DNA of 64,000 nt. Origin: Flavobacterium sp. LC2016-23 (GTDB lineage: Bacteria; Bacteroidota; Bacteroidia; Flavobacteriales; Flavobacteriaceae). Shown here piece after piece: positions 24,657 through 33,647 of the stretch; position 1 is the first letter of the stretch; each line of letters opens with the position of its first letter. Both the position numbers and the translations under genes were made by a program. The notes under the pieces are model-generated. The model had not been told where the DNA came from. It saw only the letters and a program-made list of their open reading frames with translations, and searched no databases. The stretch covers positions 230,576-294,575 of the forward strand of contig NZ_WKKE01000002.1 of the NCBI RefSeq assembly GCF_009674775.1, in the 5' to 3' direction.

Positions 24657-25148
24657 CTATTCCAGTTTTTTTATAATTCGGTCTGTACCTTCTTGTAAAC
24701 CTTTGTAGTAATCTCCTTTTTTTAGTTCGGGAATTACAAAAGTAGATACGATGCTTTCTACTTCTTTGTCGCTAAGTTTGTTACGTAATTTGTCAAGTCC
24801 GCGAATTTGTATCTGCCTTAATTGTTTGCTTATCACCAGTATAATAGAAGCATCAATTTTCAGGCTGCCATTGAGATATTTATCAAGATCTAAAGAGTAA
24901 TCGCTAAGATCTGTGTAGGGACTTATGGAGGAGGTAGTCACGATAATAATTTTGTGTCCGGTTTTTGTTTCACAGGATTTTAAAGTTGCACTTAATGTCT
25001 GTACCTCTTTCGGAGTCAGAATTTTTTCGAAGTCATTGACGTAATCGTACTTTTTTTCGAAGATGTTTTGTGTTCCGGTTTTTGTTTGGGCAAAAAAGCT
25101 ATTCGAAAAAATAACAGAAAGCGCAATAATGAAAAATATTTTTTTCAT
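24657..25148 (-). CDS. TPM domain protein (YgcG/Psb32-like), exported
   Basis: The 163-residue protein has a signal peptide (IIALSVIFSNSFFAQ) and one TPM domain: YDYVNDFEKILTPKEVQTLS, then GHKIIIVTTSSISPYTDL and IILVISKQLRQIQIRGLDKL. TPM domains of chloroplast TLP18.3 have weak phosphatase activity; bacterial members are linked to envelope stress or membrane protein turnover. No C-terminal membrane helix or Gly-rich tail follows, so it is the short form. A -7-like box TAATTTTG (25181-25174) lies upstream. Confidence 0.85.
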   Translation of the reverse strand: MKKIFFIIALSVIFSNSFFAQTKTGTQNIFEKKYDYVNDFEKILTPKEVQTLSATLKSCETKTGHKIIIVTTSSISPYTDLSDYSLDLDKYLNGSLKIDASIILVISKQLRQIQIRGLDKLRNKLSDKEVESIVSTFVIPELKKGDYYKGLQEGTDRIIKKLE

Positions 25149-25305
25149 GGTAGATTTGTTTTTTGGGGAGCCGCAAAATTACCACTTTATTGTTAGAATT
25201 CGTCTTGTAATTTGATACTAAAAGGTTACTATTTTTATTTATGGGATTTTGAGGTACTTTGATGTATAAGACTTGCTTCTGCAAACCTTATTTTTTCTAA
25301 TAAAT

Positions 25306-25444
25306 CTCACGCAAAGACGCAAAGTCGCAAAGTTTTTTTTCTATGCTTTAAGAATTGGTGATTTAGTAAAAAAAAGCTTTAAATAAAACGGTCCTGTTTT
25401 AAGCAAGGGGATTTAAAACTTTGCGACTTTGCGACTTTGCGTGA
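25306..25444. repeat. Long inverted repeat of CGCAAAGT words
   Basis: The arms at 25306-25335 and 25415-25444 are 30 bases each and match as reverse complements at 29 positions. They are built from CGCAAAGA/CGCAAAGT units. The 79-base spacer is A+T-rich. The pair lies between the TPM gene and lpdA; together with the lpdA terminator it fills most of that 429-base gap. Confidence 0.85.
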
Positions 25445-25505
25445 AAATAATAAAAAACTATTCTCAAAATCATACACAAAACTTTACATCAAAATCATCT
25501 TAAAA

Positions 25506-25539
25506 AAAAATCCGATTTGCCTGAGCAAACCGGATTTTT
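25506..25539 (-). terminator. lpdA terminator
   Basis: On the minus strand the hairpin has AAATCCGGTTTGC and GCAAATCGGATTT around a TCAG loop (one wobble pair), followed by a T-run. It starts 39 bases after the lpdA stop codon. Confidence 0.85.
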
Positions 25540-25577
25540 AAATTGAAAATTATATGTAACCGTAAAACGGCTTTGTA

Positions 25578-26966
25578 TTACAAGTGAATTACTTCGCCGT
25601 AAGCATCTGCCACAGCTTCCATAACGGCCTCGCTCATTGTTGGGTGAGGGTGGATGGATTTTAGAATTTCATGACCTGTAGTTTCCAGTTTACGCGCTAC
25701 AACTGCCTCAGCAATCATATCTGTAACTCCGGCACCAATCATGTGGCATCCTAACCATTCTCCGTATTTAGCATCGAAGATAACTTTTACGAATCCATCT
25801 GAGTTACCTGCTGCTTTTGCTTTTCCTGAAGCAGAGAAGGGGAATTTACCAATTTTTAAATCGTATCCTTTTTCTCTGGCTTGTTTTTCAGTCAGACCAA
25901 CAGAAGCAATTTCAGGAGTTGCGTAAGTACAACCAGGAACATTTCCGTAATCGATTGGGTCTACGTGTAATCCTTTGATTTTTTCAACACAGTTGATTCC
26001 TTCAGCAGAAGCTACGTGAGCTAAAGCCTGCCCCGGAGTAACATCTCCAATGGCGTAATAACCCGGAATATTGGTTTGGTTGTAAGCGTTTACCAAGATT
26101 TTATCTCTGTCAACAGCAATTTCAACTTCTTCTAAACCTATGTTTTCAATGTTTGTTTTGATTCCAACTGCAGAAAGTACGATGTCAGCTTCAAGAATTT
26201 CTTCTCCTTTGGCTGTTTTTACCGTTGCTTTTACGCCCGCTCCTGAAGTATCCAATGATTCTACAGAAGAACTGGTCATTACTTTAATACCTGCTTTTTT
26301 CAAAGATTTTTCAAATTGTTTTGAGATATCTTCGTCTTCTACCGGTACCACGTTTGGCATAAACTCTACAATAGTAACATCTGTTCCCATTGAGTTGTAG
26401 AAATGTGCAAACTCTACTCCAATTGCTCCTGAACCTACGATAATCATAGATTTTGGTTGTGTTGGTAATGTCATTGCCTGACGGTATCCGATTACTTTTA
26501 CACCATCCTGAGGTAAGTTTGGTAACTCACGGGAGCGTGCTCCGGTTGCAATGATAATATGATCTGCACTATATTCGGTAACTTTATTGTCTTTGTCTGT
26601 AACGTCCAGTTTTTTTCCCGGTTTTAGTTTTCCAAAACCTTCTATGACGTCAATTTTGTTTTTTTTCATCAGGAACTGAACTCCTTTGCTCATTCCTTCT
26701 GCCACATTACGGCTGCGTTGTACCACAGCAGGGAAATCTTTATCAAATTCAGAAACTTTTAATCCGTAGTCAGAAGCGTGTTTCAGATAATCAAAAACCT
26801 GAGCTGATTTTAGCAATGCTTTTGTCGGGATACATCCCCAGTTCAAACATACACCACCAAGGCTTTCTTTTTCAACTACAGCTACTTTAAAACCTAATTG
26901 AGAAGCTCTGATCGCTGTAACATATCCGCCGGGACCACTTCCTAAAACAATAACGTCGTATTTCAT
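25578..26966 (-). CDS. lpdA: Dihydrolipoyl dehydrogenase
   Basis: This 462-residue flavoenzyme (E3) reoxidises dihydrolipoamide of the pyruvate, 2-oxoglutarate and branched-chain dehydrogenase complexes. The FAD motif GSGPGGYVTAIRASQLG is at the N terminus, the redox disulfide at GGVCLNWGCIPTKAL, the NAD motif at IVGSGAIGVEFAHFYNSMG and the C-terminal His-x4-Glu pair at HPHPTMSEAVMEA. Length is standard. No other subunit genes adjoin it, as usual in this genus. It starts at the ATG at 26966 and has a clear hairpin terminator. Confidence 0.98.
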   Translation of the reverse strand: MKYDVIVLGSGPGGYVTAIRASQLGFKVAVVEKESLGGVCLNWGCIPTKALLKSAQVFDYLKHASDYGLKVSEFDKDFPAVVQRSRNVAEGMSKGVQFLMKKNKIDVIEGFGKLKPGKKLDVTDKDNKVTEYSADHIIIATGARSRELPNLPQDGVKVIGYRQAMTLPTQPKSMIIVGSGAIGVEFAHFYNSMGTDVTIVEFMPNVVPVEDEDISKQFEKSLKKAGIKVMTSSSVESLDTSGAGVKATVKTAKGEEILEADIVLSAVGIKTNIENIGLEEVEIAVDRDKILVNAYNQTNIPGYYAIGDVTPGQALAHVASAEGINCVEKIKGLHVDPIDYGNVPGCTYATPEIASVGLTEKQAREKGYDLKIGKFPFSASGKAKAAGNSDGFVKVIFDAKYGEWLGCHMIGAGVTDMIAEAVVARKLETTGHEILKSIHPHPTMSEAVMEAVADAYGEVIHL

Positions 26967-27097
26967 TTTTTTTGCTTTTAGTATTTACTACCGAAAATGA
27001 AGTTTATGAATCCGAAACTCATTTTCAATTTCTTTGTTATTTGTGATTGCGAATTTAAGGATTTATTTTAAAAAAATAGTAAGTTGTAAAAAAGTAA

Positions 27098-27152
27098 AAA
27101 GGTAAAATGTGAAATGTTGGTTTAAATATCCTACATCTCACATTTTACCTTT
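27098..27152. repeat. Inverted repeat of AAAGGTAAAATGTGA words
   Basis: Left arm 27098-27116 and right arm 27133-27152 are near-complementary (one indel). Looser copies (AAGTAAAAAG, TTTTAC) lie outside the arms. The repeat lies between the HNH-like gene and lpdA and may end the upstream transcript. Confidence 0.7.
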
Positions 27153-27171
27153 AACGTTTTACTAAAGCCGG

Positions 27172-27756
27172 TTAAACCTTAATATGTCCCCAGTTTTCAC
27201 CGCTGGCAATGCGTCTGATTTGCATTTCGCTTACGCCAAATTGCTTGGCAATCATTTTCAGACGTGTTTTTTGTTCCGGTCTGGCGAGGATTTTCTTGAT
27301 TAACATCACTTTGGTGGTGGTTAATTTTCTTCCGTCGGCTTTTAGGTTGTGTTCGATCAGATTCTTTTTGGCCTGGATTACATGCGGGCTTTTGCGGCTG
27401 TGTTCCATCATTTCGGCTTTTGTTGCCCAACGCAGGTTACTGACATCATCATTGCTTCTGTTGTAATCTAAATGAAGGACATAAATTTGTTCTTCGGATT
27501 CTTTAGGAATAAAATACTGTGCTACTAATTTGTATAAAAACAGGTATTTGTTGACAATATTGTCGTCTTTCTTTACTTTAAAGCGGAAGGTCGGATATCC
27601 GTCACTTAGCCCTCCTTTTAAAAGCCGGCCGTTTTGTATTTCGTCGGTAAAACTTATTAATCGTCCTCTGTTTGAAATGGCATATCTAAGCTGTAAAGAG
27701 GCATTTATTTCTATTTCTTTGAATTCTTCGTTTGGATAAAATCTATTTATTGGCAT
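27172..27756 (-). CDS. NUMOD4/HNH-type nuclease-like protein
   Basis: The 194-residue protein has an N-terminal NUMOD4-like segment (FKEIEINASLQLRYAISNRG), a central HNH-like block with LHLDYNRSNDDVSNLRWATK and a C-terminal basic region with a helix-turn-helix (RLKMIAKQFGVSEMQIRRIA). Homing endonucleases have this order, but in Bacteroidota such genes are often stable single copies with no mobility. The first His of the HNH motif is present; full catalytic competence is unclear. A -7-like box TATATTTG (27789-27782) lies 26 bases upstream. Confidence 0.82.
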   Translation of the reverse strand: MPINRFYPNEEFKEIEINASLQLRYAISNRGRLISFTDEIQNGRLLKGGLSDGYPTFRFKVKKDDNIVNKYLFLYKLVAQYFIPKESEEQIYVLHLDYNRSNDDVSNLRWATKAEMMEHSRKSPHVIQAKKNLIEHNLKADGRKLTTTKVMLIKKILARPEQKTRLKMIAKQFGVSEMQIRRIASGENWGHIKV

Positions 27757-27956
27757 TGTCTTTTACATTTGATTTGATTCTCAAATATAAAAAATTCAAA
27801 AAGGAGAAAGGCTATTGGATTGGTTATGAGACTCAGTTTTATGATTCTTATAACGCTATTTTAACTTTTTTAAGAACTTTTTTAGCATTTGAAAACGGAT
27901 TTTACTGCCTAAAATTTAAAAAAGAAGATGTTTTTGAAGTAGAAATTATCAAAAAA

Positions 27957-28721
27957 TTACTGGTCAAGCCAATTCTTGAAATTGTTTATTTCCTTTTTGC
28001 TGATGATTATGGGGTCGTCTTCTACAGGTCGAACGGTAAGTTTCAGTTCGATTTTCTGGTTTGAATGTTTGATGACTTCTTTGATAATGTTTCTGTTTAC
28101 AATATATTTTCTGTTGACTTTAAAGAAAATAACCGGATCCAGATTGTGAATGATATCGGTAAGGGTATTGTTGTACAAATGGCTGTTTCCTGAATTTAAA
28201 TAAATAAACAGGTGTTTGCCGGAAGCTACAAAATAGGTAATATCATTTTCGTTGACAGAAATAAGTTTGTATCCGTGGTTCACTAAAAAGTGGCGCTGGA
28301 TTTTGCTGGTTTCGGGATTTTCGATTGCAACAAGTGACTGTATGGTAGCATCGCTGTTGAAAGTGTTTTTTATTTTTTTGAATTTCTCCAGTGCTTCAAA
28401 CAATTCCTGTTCTTCAAAAGGTTTCAGGAGATAATCGATCGTAAAATGTTTGAAAACCCTTATGGCGTAAGAATCATAAGCTGTAACGAAAATAACAGGG
28501 CAGGCGATAATGGTTTTTTCGAAAATTTCGAGACTTTTTCCGTCGCCGAGATGAATGTCCATAAAAGCCAGGTCAACGTTATTTTCAGCAAAAAAAACAA
28601 CAGCTTCTTTTACCGATTTTAAAACTGTTATTTCTGCGATCGGTACAATATTTTGCTGTTCTAAAATAGATTTCAGATAACTCGAAGCAAGATATTCATC
28701 TTCAACAATGGCAATTTTCAT
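27957..28721 (-). CDS. LytTR family response regulator
   Basis: The 254-residue protein has a receiver domain (residues 1-120; phospho-acceptor Asp55 in AFMDIHLGDG, Lys in YLLKPF) and a C-terminal LytTR DNA-binding domain (about 150-250). It is likely the partner of the LytS-type kinase at 36326-37897; the two flank the SusC/SusD/protease genes, with SusD's terminator between. A -7-like box TATATTTG (28785-28778) lies about 57 bases upstream of the start. Confidence 0.95.
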   Translation of the reverse strand: MKIAIVEDEYLASSYLKSILEQQNIVPIAEITVLKSVKEAVVFFAENNVDLAFMDIHLGDGKSLEIFEKTIIACPVIFVTAYDSYAIRVFKHFTIDYLLKPFEEQELFEALEKFKKIKNTFNSDATIQSLVAIENPETSKIQRHFLVNHGYKLISVNENDITYFVASGKHLFIYLNSGNSHLYNNTLTDIIHNLDPVIFFKVNRKYIVNRNIIKEVIKHSNQKIELKLTVRPVEDDPIIISKKEINNFKNWLDQ

Positions 28722-28907
28722 CTTCTTTTGAATGGTGTATTGCTTTGGTACTATTACAAAGCGGGTATTTGACTCTGCAAATATATTAGTTAAGCTTTAT
28801 AATCGATGATCCTGAATTGTTTTTTTATTGAAATTTTGAAGTGATTTTGTTTAACGAGAGCGTTTAAATCAGCTAATATGTTTTTATTTTACTGCTGTAA
28901 TAAACAA

Positions 28908-28939
28908 AAAGAGGCCCAGTTTTGCAACTGGACCTCTTT
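28908..28939 (-). terminator. Terminator of the first susCD operon
   Basis: On the minus strand AAAGAGGTCCAGTT and AACTGGGCCTCTTT form the stem (one wobble pair), followed by a T-run. It lies just after the SusD stop and separates that operon from the LytTR gene. Confidence 0.88.
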
Positions 28940-28957
28940 CAAAAAAAACAATAGGTA

Positions 28958-30277
28958 TTATAGATTGGGATTGTTTAATCTCGCATTTGCCGGGTAGATA
29001 ATGGTATAACGCGGATCGTTTTGTATCAGTTTGTAAGTATCACCATCTAAGGTATGGATGATTTCTTTTTGTGTTGTTCTTCTTAAATCAAACCAACGGT
29101 GTCCTTCAACAGCAAATTCACGGTGTCTTTCTTCCAAAATGAAGTTGGTTAAATCAGCAGCATTCATTGCATTGACAGTAGTTTCAAGTTGTGTATATCC
29201 TGCAGCAGTATATCTGTTTTTGATAAAGCTTAAAACAGTTGTTTTAGCATCACCAATATTATTCAGTTTTAACGCAGTTTCTGCTTTCGTCAAATACAAC
29301 TCAGAAGTTCTGAAAGAACATTTTTGATCATCGTTACCTCCTTTTTGAATTCTGAAACGGCTTCCGTTTGCTAAAAAGTAAAGAGGAAAACGTAAATCAG
29401 TAGTCTTGCTGTAAGCCGCAATTAATTCAGGTGAAGCATAAGATGTTCCTTTAAGACCGTTAATGTATCCGTCTTCAAGCGCTAAAATTGATTCTTTCGA
29501 ATTGAATTTAGTTGCGAAAACCGGCGTAGCTTTTAGGTCCACTAAAGTGCTGTTGATCGCTAAGGCTTTGTTGGCAGCATCAAAAGATTTTTGCCATTGT
29601 TGTTGGTACAAAAAGATACGGCTTTCTAAACTAAATAATGCAGCTTTAGAAAAACGGTAGTTTTTACCTGTTGCCTGTGTATCTAAATTGATTAATTTCT
29701 CTGCTTCCTGCGTATCGGCAATAATCTGATTGTAAATTACTCCAACACTTTCAGGTACAAAAGCCTGCTCTAAATCGATCTCAAGTGCCAAAGGAACTCC
29801 TTTGTCTGAACCTGCCGTTGCAGCGTTGTAAGGTTTACCAAAAAGGTTTACCAAATCAAAGTATGCCATTGCTCTTAAGGCATAAGCTTCTCCTACTAAT
29901 TGGTTTTTTTCAGGTGAAGCGTCTAATTTTGAAGCTGCTTCGTTGATTACCACATTCGTGTAGAAAATTACAGTATACAGATCCTGATATTGGAACGTAA
30001 AGGTAATACGGTCCGGATTAGAATCTTTCCAGGTATAAATGTCTTTGTAAACATTTAATTCATCGCTAAATTCATTCATTGTCAATTCATCTGTACGAAC
30101 TGCAGTCAATGATTTGTGTTCCGGATAACTTGCATAACCTGTTGTTAAAACAGCACGATATTGTTCAAGTGTTTGTGGAATAACACGACCTACAGGTGTA
30201 ATATCCAGGTAATCGTCGCAACTTGTTACCGCAAGTGCTGCAACAAAAAGAGCTATATATTTTGAGAATTTTTTCAT
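28958..30277 (-). CDS. SusD/RagB family nutrient-binding lipoprotein
   Basis: The 439-residue lipoprotein (MKKFSKYIALFVAALAVTSC, lipobox Cys20) forms the lid on the SusC-type transporter. Typical parts are DDYLDITPVGRVIPQTLEQY after the Cys, LVGEAYALRAMAYFDLVNLF with the TPR-like fold and the C-terminal ILEERHREFAVEGHRWFDLR. It is on the short side for the family. The gene starts 12 bases after susC. Its neighbourhood with a metzincin-like protease suggests peptides or a protein as ligand rather than a glycan. Confidence 0.94.
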   Translation of the reverse strand: MKKFSKYIALFVAALAVTSCDDYLDITPVGRVIPQTLEQYRAVLTTGYASYPEHKSLTAVRTDELTMNEFSDELNVYKDIYTWKDSNPDRITFTFQYQDLYTVIFYTNVVINEAASKLDASPEKNQLVGEAYALRAMAYFDLVNLFGKPYNAATAGSDKGVPLALEIDLEQAFVPESVGVIYNQIIADTQEAEKLINLDTQATGKNYRFSKAALFSLESRIFLYQQQWQKSFDAANKALAINSTLVDLKATPVFATKFNSKESILALEDGYINGLKGTSYASPELIAAYSKTTDLRFPLYFLANGSRFRIQKGGNDDQKCSFRTSELYLTKAETALKLNNIGDAKTTVLSFIKNRYTAAGYTQLETTVNAMNAADLTNFILEERHREFAVEGHRWFDLRRTTQKEIIHTLDGDTYKLIQNDPRYTIIYPANARLNNPNL

Positions 30278-30289
30278 CTTTAAATTTTA

Positions 30290-33200
30290 TTAGAAAGTTA
30301 CATTACATCCTAAAGTAAATGACTTAGGAACTGGTTGTGCATAAATGTTTCCGAATGTTTCAGGGTCAAAATACCCTTTGTAGTCAGAACTGATTACGAA
30401 TAAGTTTCTTGCCTCAACATTAAATCGGATGCTTTGAATGTTGATTTGGTCTGTAAACGCTTTAGGGAATGTATAACCTAAACGCATACTGCTCAATCTC
30501 ATATAACTCATTTCGCTAACCCATGTATCTAAATAATTGTAAGTCGGGATTTGGTTTTGTCCTGAATACCATAGGTATGCCATGTAAGAATCTCCTGTTC
30601 CTGAATCTTTACCATTAATTGCAGGTAAATTAGAGGATGTATTCGTTGGTGACCATGCATTCAAAATTTCATTACTGTAATTTTGTCCTCTGTCAACTGT
30701 TGTTCCGTTGTAAGGAGGAGTTCTTACTACTGTTTGTTTTAAATTAAAAGAAGCAGCAATGGTAAGATCAAAATTACTTACTTTGAAAGTATTCGTGATA
30801 CCGCCTGTAAATTTAGGGTCTTTGTCTCCTAAGTACGTAAACAAATCTCTGAATTCACTTGCTGATAATTTTGACTGTGTCAATTCTCCAGGGAAGAAGT
30901 CAGCATAAGGATCAAATAGACCAAAGAATGTCTGAGTGTTTACCGTTTCTCCTTTTTTGTTTACAAATAAAGGATACCCGTTTTCGTCAATTCCGTTTGT
31001 TTTAAATCCAAAAACAGCATTTACACCACGTCCTTCTCTGTTCGGCAGGTAATCAGTGTCACGTACTTCGATACGGTCAATGTTACTTTTGTTATGAGAA
31101 AAGTTAATGCTTGTATTCCATTTAAAGTTTGGACGATCGATATTTTTGGTAGACAAAGTAATTTCGTAACCCTTATTGCTTACTTGTGCCCAGTTTAAAT
31201 TCGTGTATTCAAAACCATTTTCTAACGGAAGTGCTCTTAAACCAATAAGGTCTGTACTTTTTCTTCCGTATAAATCAGTTACAATGCTGATACGGTTATT
31301 GAATAAACCAAGATCCATACCTAAGTTGGTATTTGTTGTTTTTTCCCAACGTAATTTATCATTTGGCGGGCTTTCCACTACAAGTGTAGGTTCTGTTTGT
31401 CCCGGTAAAATAATGGCACTACTACCTCTTCCTACTACATAAGGAGAAGTTCCTTTGTCAATGTTCCCTTGTAATCCGTAAGAAGCACGAAGTCTTAAGT
31501 TAGAAAGTGTTAAATTATCTTTTAAGAAATCTTCTTCAGAAACTGCCCATGAAGCAGAAGTAGACCAAAGTGGTAAGTATTTATATTTAGGATCTACACC
31601 AAATAAATCGGAACCATCATATCTAACACTTCCAAAGAAGCTGTACTTTTTGTCATACGTATAAGATGCCGTTGCAAAAAAGGAAGCGAAAGCATTTTCA
31701 TTTTTAGTTTTAGCGTAAGTTCTGTAATCAGCGTCATTAGCAAAAGATGACGTTGGGAAAATAATTTGTTGTGTAGTTAAATTATTTTTATCAAAACCAA
31801 ATCCTTTAGTAGCAACAGAGGTATTGTAATTTCTTCTTAACTCATTACCCACCATTGCTTCAATTTCATGTTTCTCTCCTATAACTGTAGTGTAGTTGAT
31901 CATTGTTTTCAGGTTGTACTGAAAAAAGTCAGTATTACTGTTTTGAATCACACCACCATCAGGAAGGAAATAATTGAAAGCTCCGTTTGAGAAATATCTT
32001 GATTTTTCTCTTTGTTTTCTCGTGTAATAAGTTTCTTTACCGGCATATTTTTCACTAGACGTATTGTCCAGTTGTAAACCTAACTGACTTGTTACTTTTA
32101 AGTCTTTAGTTACTTTATATTCAGCATCCAATAACGCTTTTACAGCTCTGGTTTTTAAATCATAAGAGGTATTGGCTCTTTCTTCAAGGAAGTTAAAAGG
32201 CACGTAACGATCTGAATAACCTGAAATGTCTTTATCATATTTATAACTTCCGTCAGCATTGTAAGGAGTTAAATACGGGTTTACATTTCTGGAGTAATTT
32301 GCAGGGTTAGTAAAGGCATCCGTATCTGTTAAGTATGACGTAGTCTTATTTTCAGATGCGAAGATTCCAACACCAACTTTGAATTTATCTGTGATTTCAT
32401 AGTTGTTTTTTAACGTTAAGTTGTAACGTTTGAAACCGGTTCCAATAGTTGTTCCTTTCTCATCATAGTATCCTAAAGAGAAATAGTAATCTGATTTTTC
32501 ACCACCTCCGGATAAGCTTAAACCGTGTTGTGTATTTATGGCAGTCTGGTACAATAAGTTACCCCAGTTGGTATTGTTTCCTCTTAAGCTGTTAATAGAT
32601 TGTTGTGTCTGAGGGCTTAAAGAAGAGAATCCACCGGCTCTGAAAGCTGCTAATTCATTCGATCCGTTAAGGATACGAGCAATATCACCACCGGTGTCTC
32701 TATAAGTTAAATCTTCACGTCCTGCCATGCTAAGCTCTAAATCGACTTTCTCACTTGCGTTCATTAAGTTTAATTTAGAAAATTCAGGTCTTTGTGTAAT
32801 AAAGGTATTTGTATTGAAACTTACGACCATTTTACCGGCTCTACCTTTTTTAGTAGTTACTACTATTACACCATTTGCGGCACGTGCACCATAAATAGCA
32901 GTTGCAGCAGCATCTTTTAAAATAGTAATATCTTTAATATCATCCGGGTTTAAACCAGCGATAGAATAATTAGTAAGATTATCAATATTGTCCTTATCGT
33001 AGTTTTTTGGAACTTCATTGTTCTCTAATGGTAAACCATCCAATACCCATAAAGGATCTTGTGTACCACTTAAAGAAGCAGTACCCCTGATTCTGATTTT
33101 TGCCGGTGCTCCGGGTGCTCCTGACGGAGTACTAACGGCAACCCCCGCAATTTGTCCAACTAACAACTGGTCAATACTGGAAACCCCTGTTTGCTGGATC

Positions 33201-33628
33201 GCAGACATATCAATTTTTGTAACGGCAGAAGTAAGTTTTCTTTTCTCAATTTTCTGGTAACCTGTTACCACTACTTCCTGAAGCTTTGCAGTCTCAGATT
33301 TTAAGCTAACCGTATAATTTTTCTGAGCATCTAATTCAAGAGTATACGATTTGTATCCCATAAAAGTAACTCTCAAAGAAGTAATATTCTTTGCTATTTT
33401 CAGGGTAAATTTACCATCAAAATCGGTTGTTGTTCCGATTCCTTCACTTTGAATAATTCCGGCATAGGATGTTTTGTTTGAAATGGAATTGTTTTCAACA
33501 AAAATCGATGCACCGGGTATTGGCGACTGATCCGCTTCGTCTAGTATTATACCCGTAATAGTTCGGGTTTCCTGCGAGTATCCTGCGATGGCCAGGAGAA
33601 GCAGTAGGGCATGTAAAATTTTTCTCAT
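30290..33628 (-). CDS. SusC/RagA family TonB-dependent outer-membrane transporter
   Basis: This 1112-residue protein has a signal peptide (to about residue 19), a carboxypeptidase-D-regulatory-like domain (RTITGIILDEADQSPIPGAS), the SusC plug with the family marks LQEVVVTGYQKIEKRKLTSA and the segment DAAATAIYGARAANGVIVVT, and a 22-strand barrel ending in TFTLGCNVTF-type aromatic terminus. With SusD it imports oligomeric nutrients using TonB energy. It is encoded 19 bases after the protease gene and 12 before susD. Confidence 0.95.
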   Translation of the reverse strand: MRKILHALLLLLAIAGYSQETRTITGIILDEADQSPIPGASIFVENNSISNKTSYAGIIQSEGIGTTTDFDGKFTLKIAKNITSLRVTFMGYKSYTLELDAQKNYTVSLKSETAKLQEVVVTGYQKIEKRKLTSAVTKIDMSAIQQTGVSSIDQLLVGQIAGVAVSTPSGAPGAPAKIRIRGTASLSGTQDPLWVLDGLPLENNEVPKNYDKDNIDNLTNYSIAGLNPDDIKDITILKDAAATAIYGARAANGVIVVTTKKGRAGKMVVSFNTNTFITQRPEFSKLNLMNASEKVDLELSMAGREDLTYRDTGGDIARILNGSNELAAFRAGGFSSLSPQTQQSINSLRGNNTNWGNLLYQTAINTQHGLSLSGGGEKSDYYFSLGYYDEKGTTIGTGFKRYNLTLKNNYEITDKFKVGVGIFASENKTTSYLTDTDAFTNPANYSRNVNPYLTPYNADGSYKYDKDISGYSDRYVPFNFLEERANTSYDLKTRAVKALLDAEYKVTKDLKVTSQLGLQLDNTSSEKYAGKETYYTRKQREKSRYFSNGAFNYFLPDGGVIQNSNTDFFQYNLKTMINYTTVIGEKHEIEAMVGNELRRNYNTSVATKGFGFDKNNLTTQQIIFPTSSFANDADYRTYAKTKNENAFASFFATASYTYDKKYSFFGSVRYDGSDLFGVDPKYKYLPLWSTSASWAVSEEDFLKDNLTLSNLRLRASYGLQGNIDKGTSPYVVGRGSSAIILPGQTEPTLVVESPPNDKLRWEKTTNTNLGMDLGLFNNRISIVTDLYGRKSTDLIGLRALPLENGFEYTNLNWAQVSNKGYEITLSTKNIDRPNFKWNTSINFSHNKSNIDRIEVRDTDYLPNREGRGVNAVFGFKTNGIDENGYPLFVNKKGETVNTQTFFGLFDPYADFFPGELTQSKLSASEFRDLFTYLGDKDPKFTGGITNTFKVSNFDLTIAASFNLKQTVVRTPPYNGTTVDRGQNYSNEILNAWSPTNTSSNLPAINGKDSGTGDSYMAYLWYSGQNQIPTYNYLDTWVSEMSYMRLSSMRLGYTFPKAFTDQINIQSIRFNVEARNLFVISSDYKGYFDPETFGNIYAQPVPKSFTLGCNVTF

Positions 33629-33647
33629 GTTTTTGGGGGGTTATTTA

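Noticed and set aside
27732..28064. 110-codon plus-strand ORF
   Set aside because: It overlaps the 3' end of the LytTR regulator gene by about 100 bases on the opposite strand, has no ribosome-binding or family signal, and its coding part outside that overlap is Lys/Phe/Tyr-rich as expected from A+T-rich noncoding DNA.
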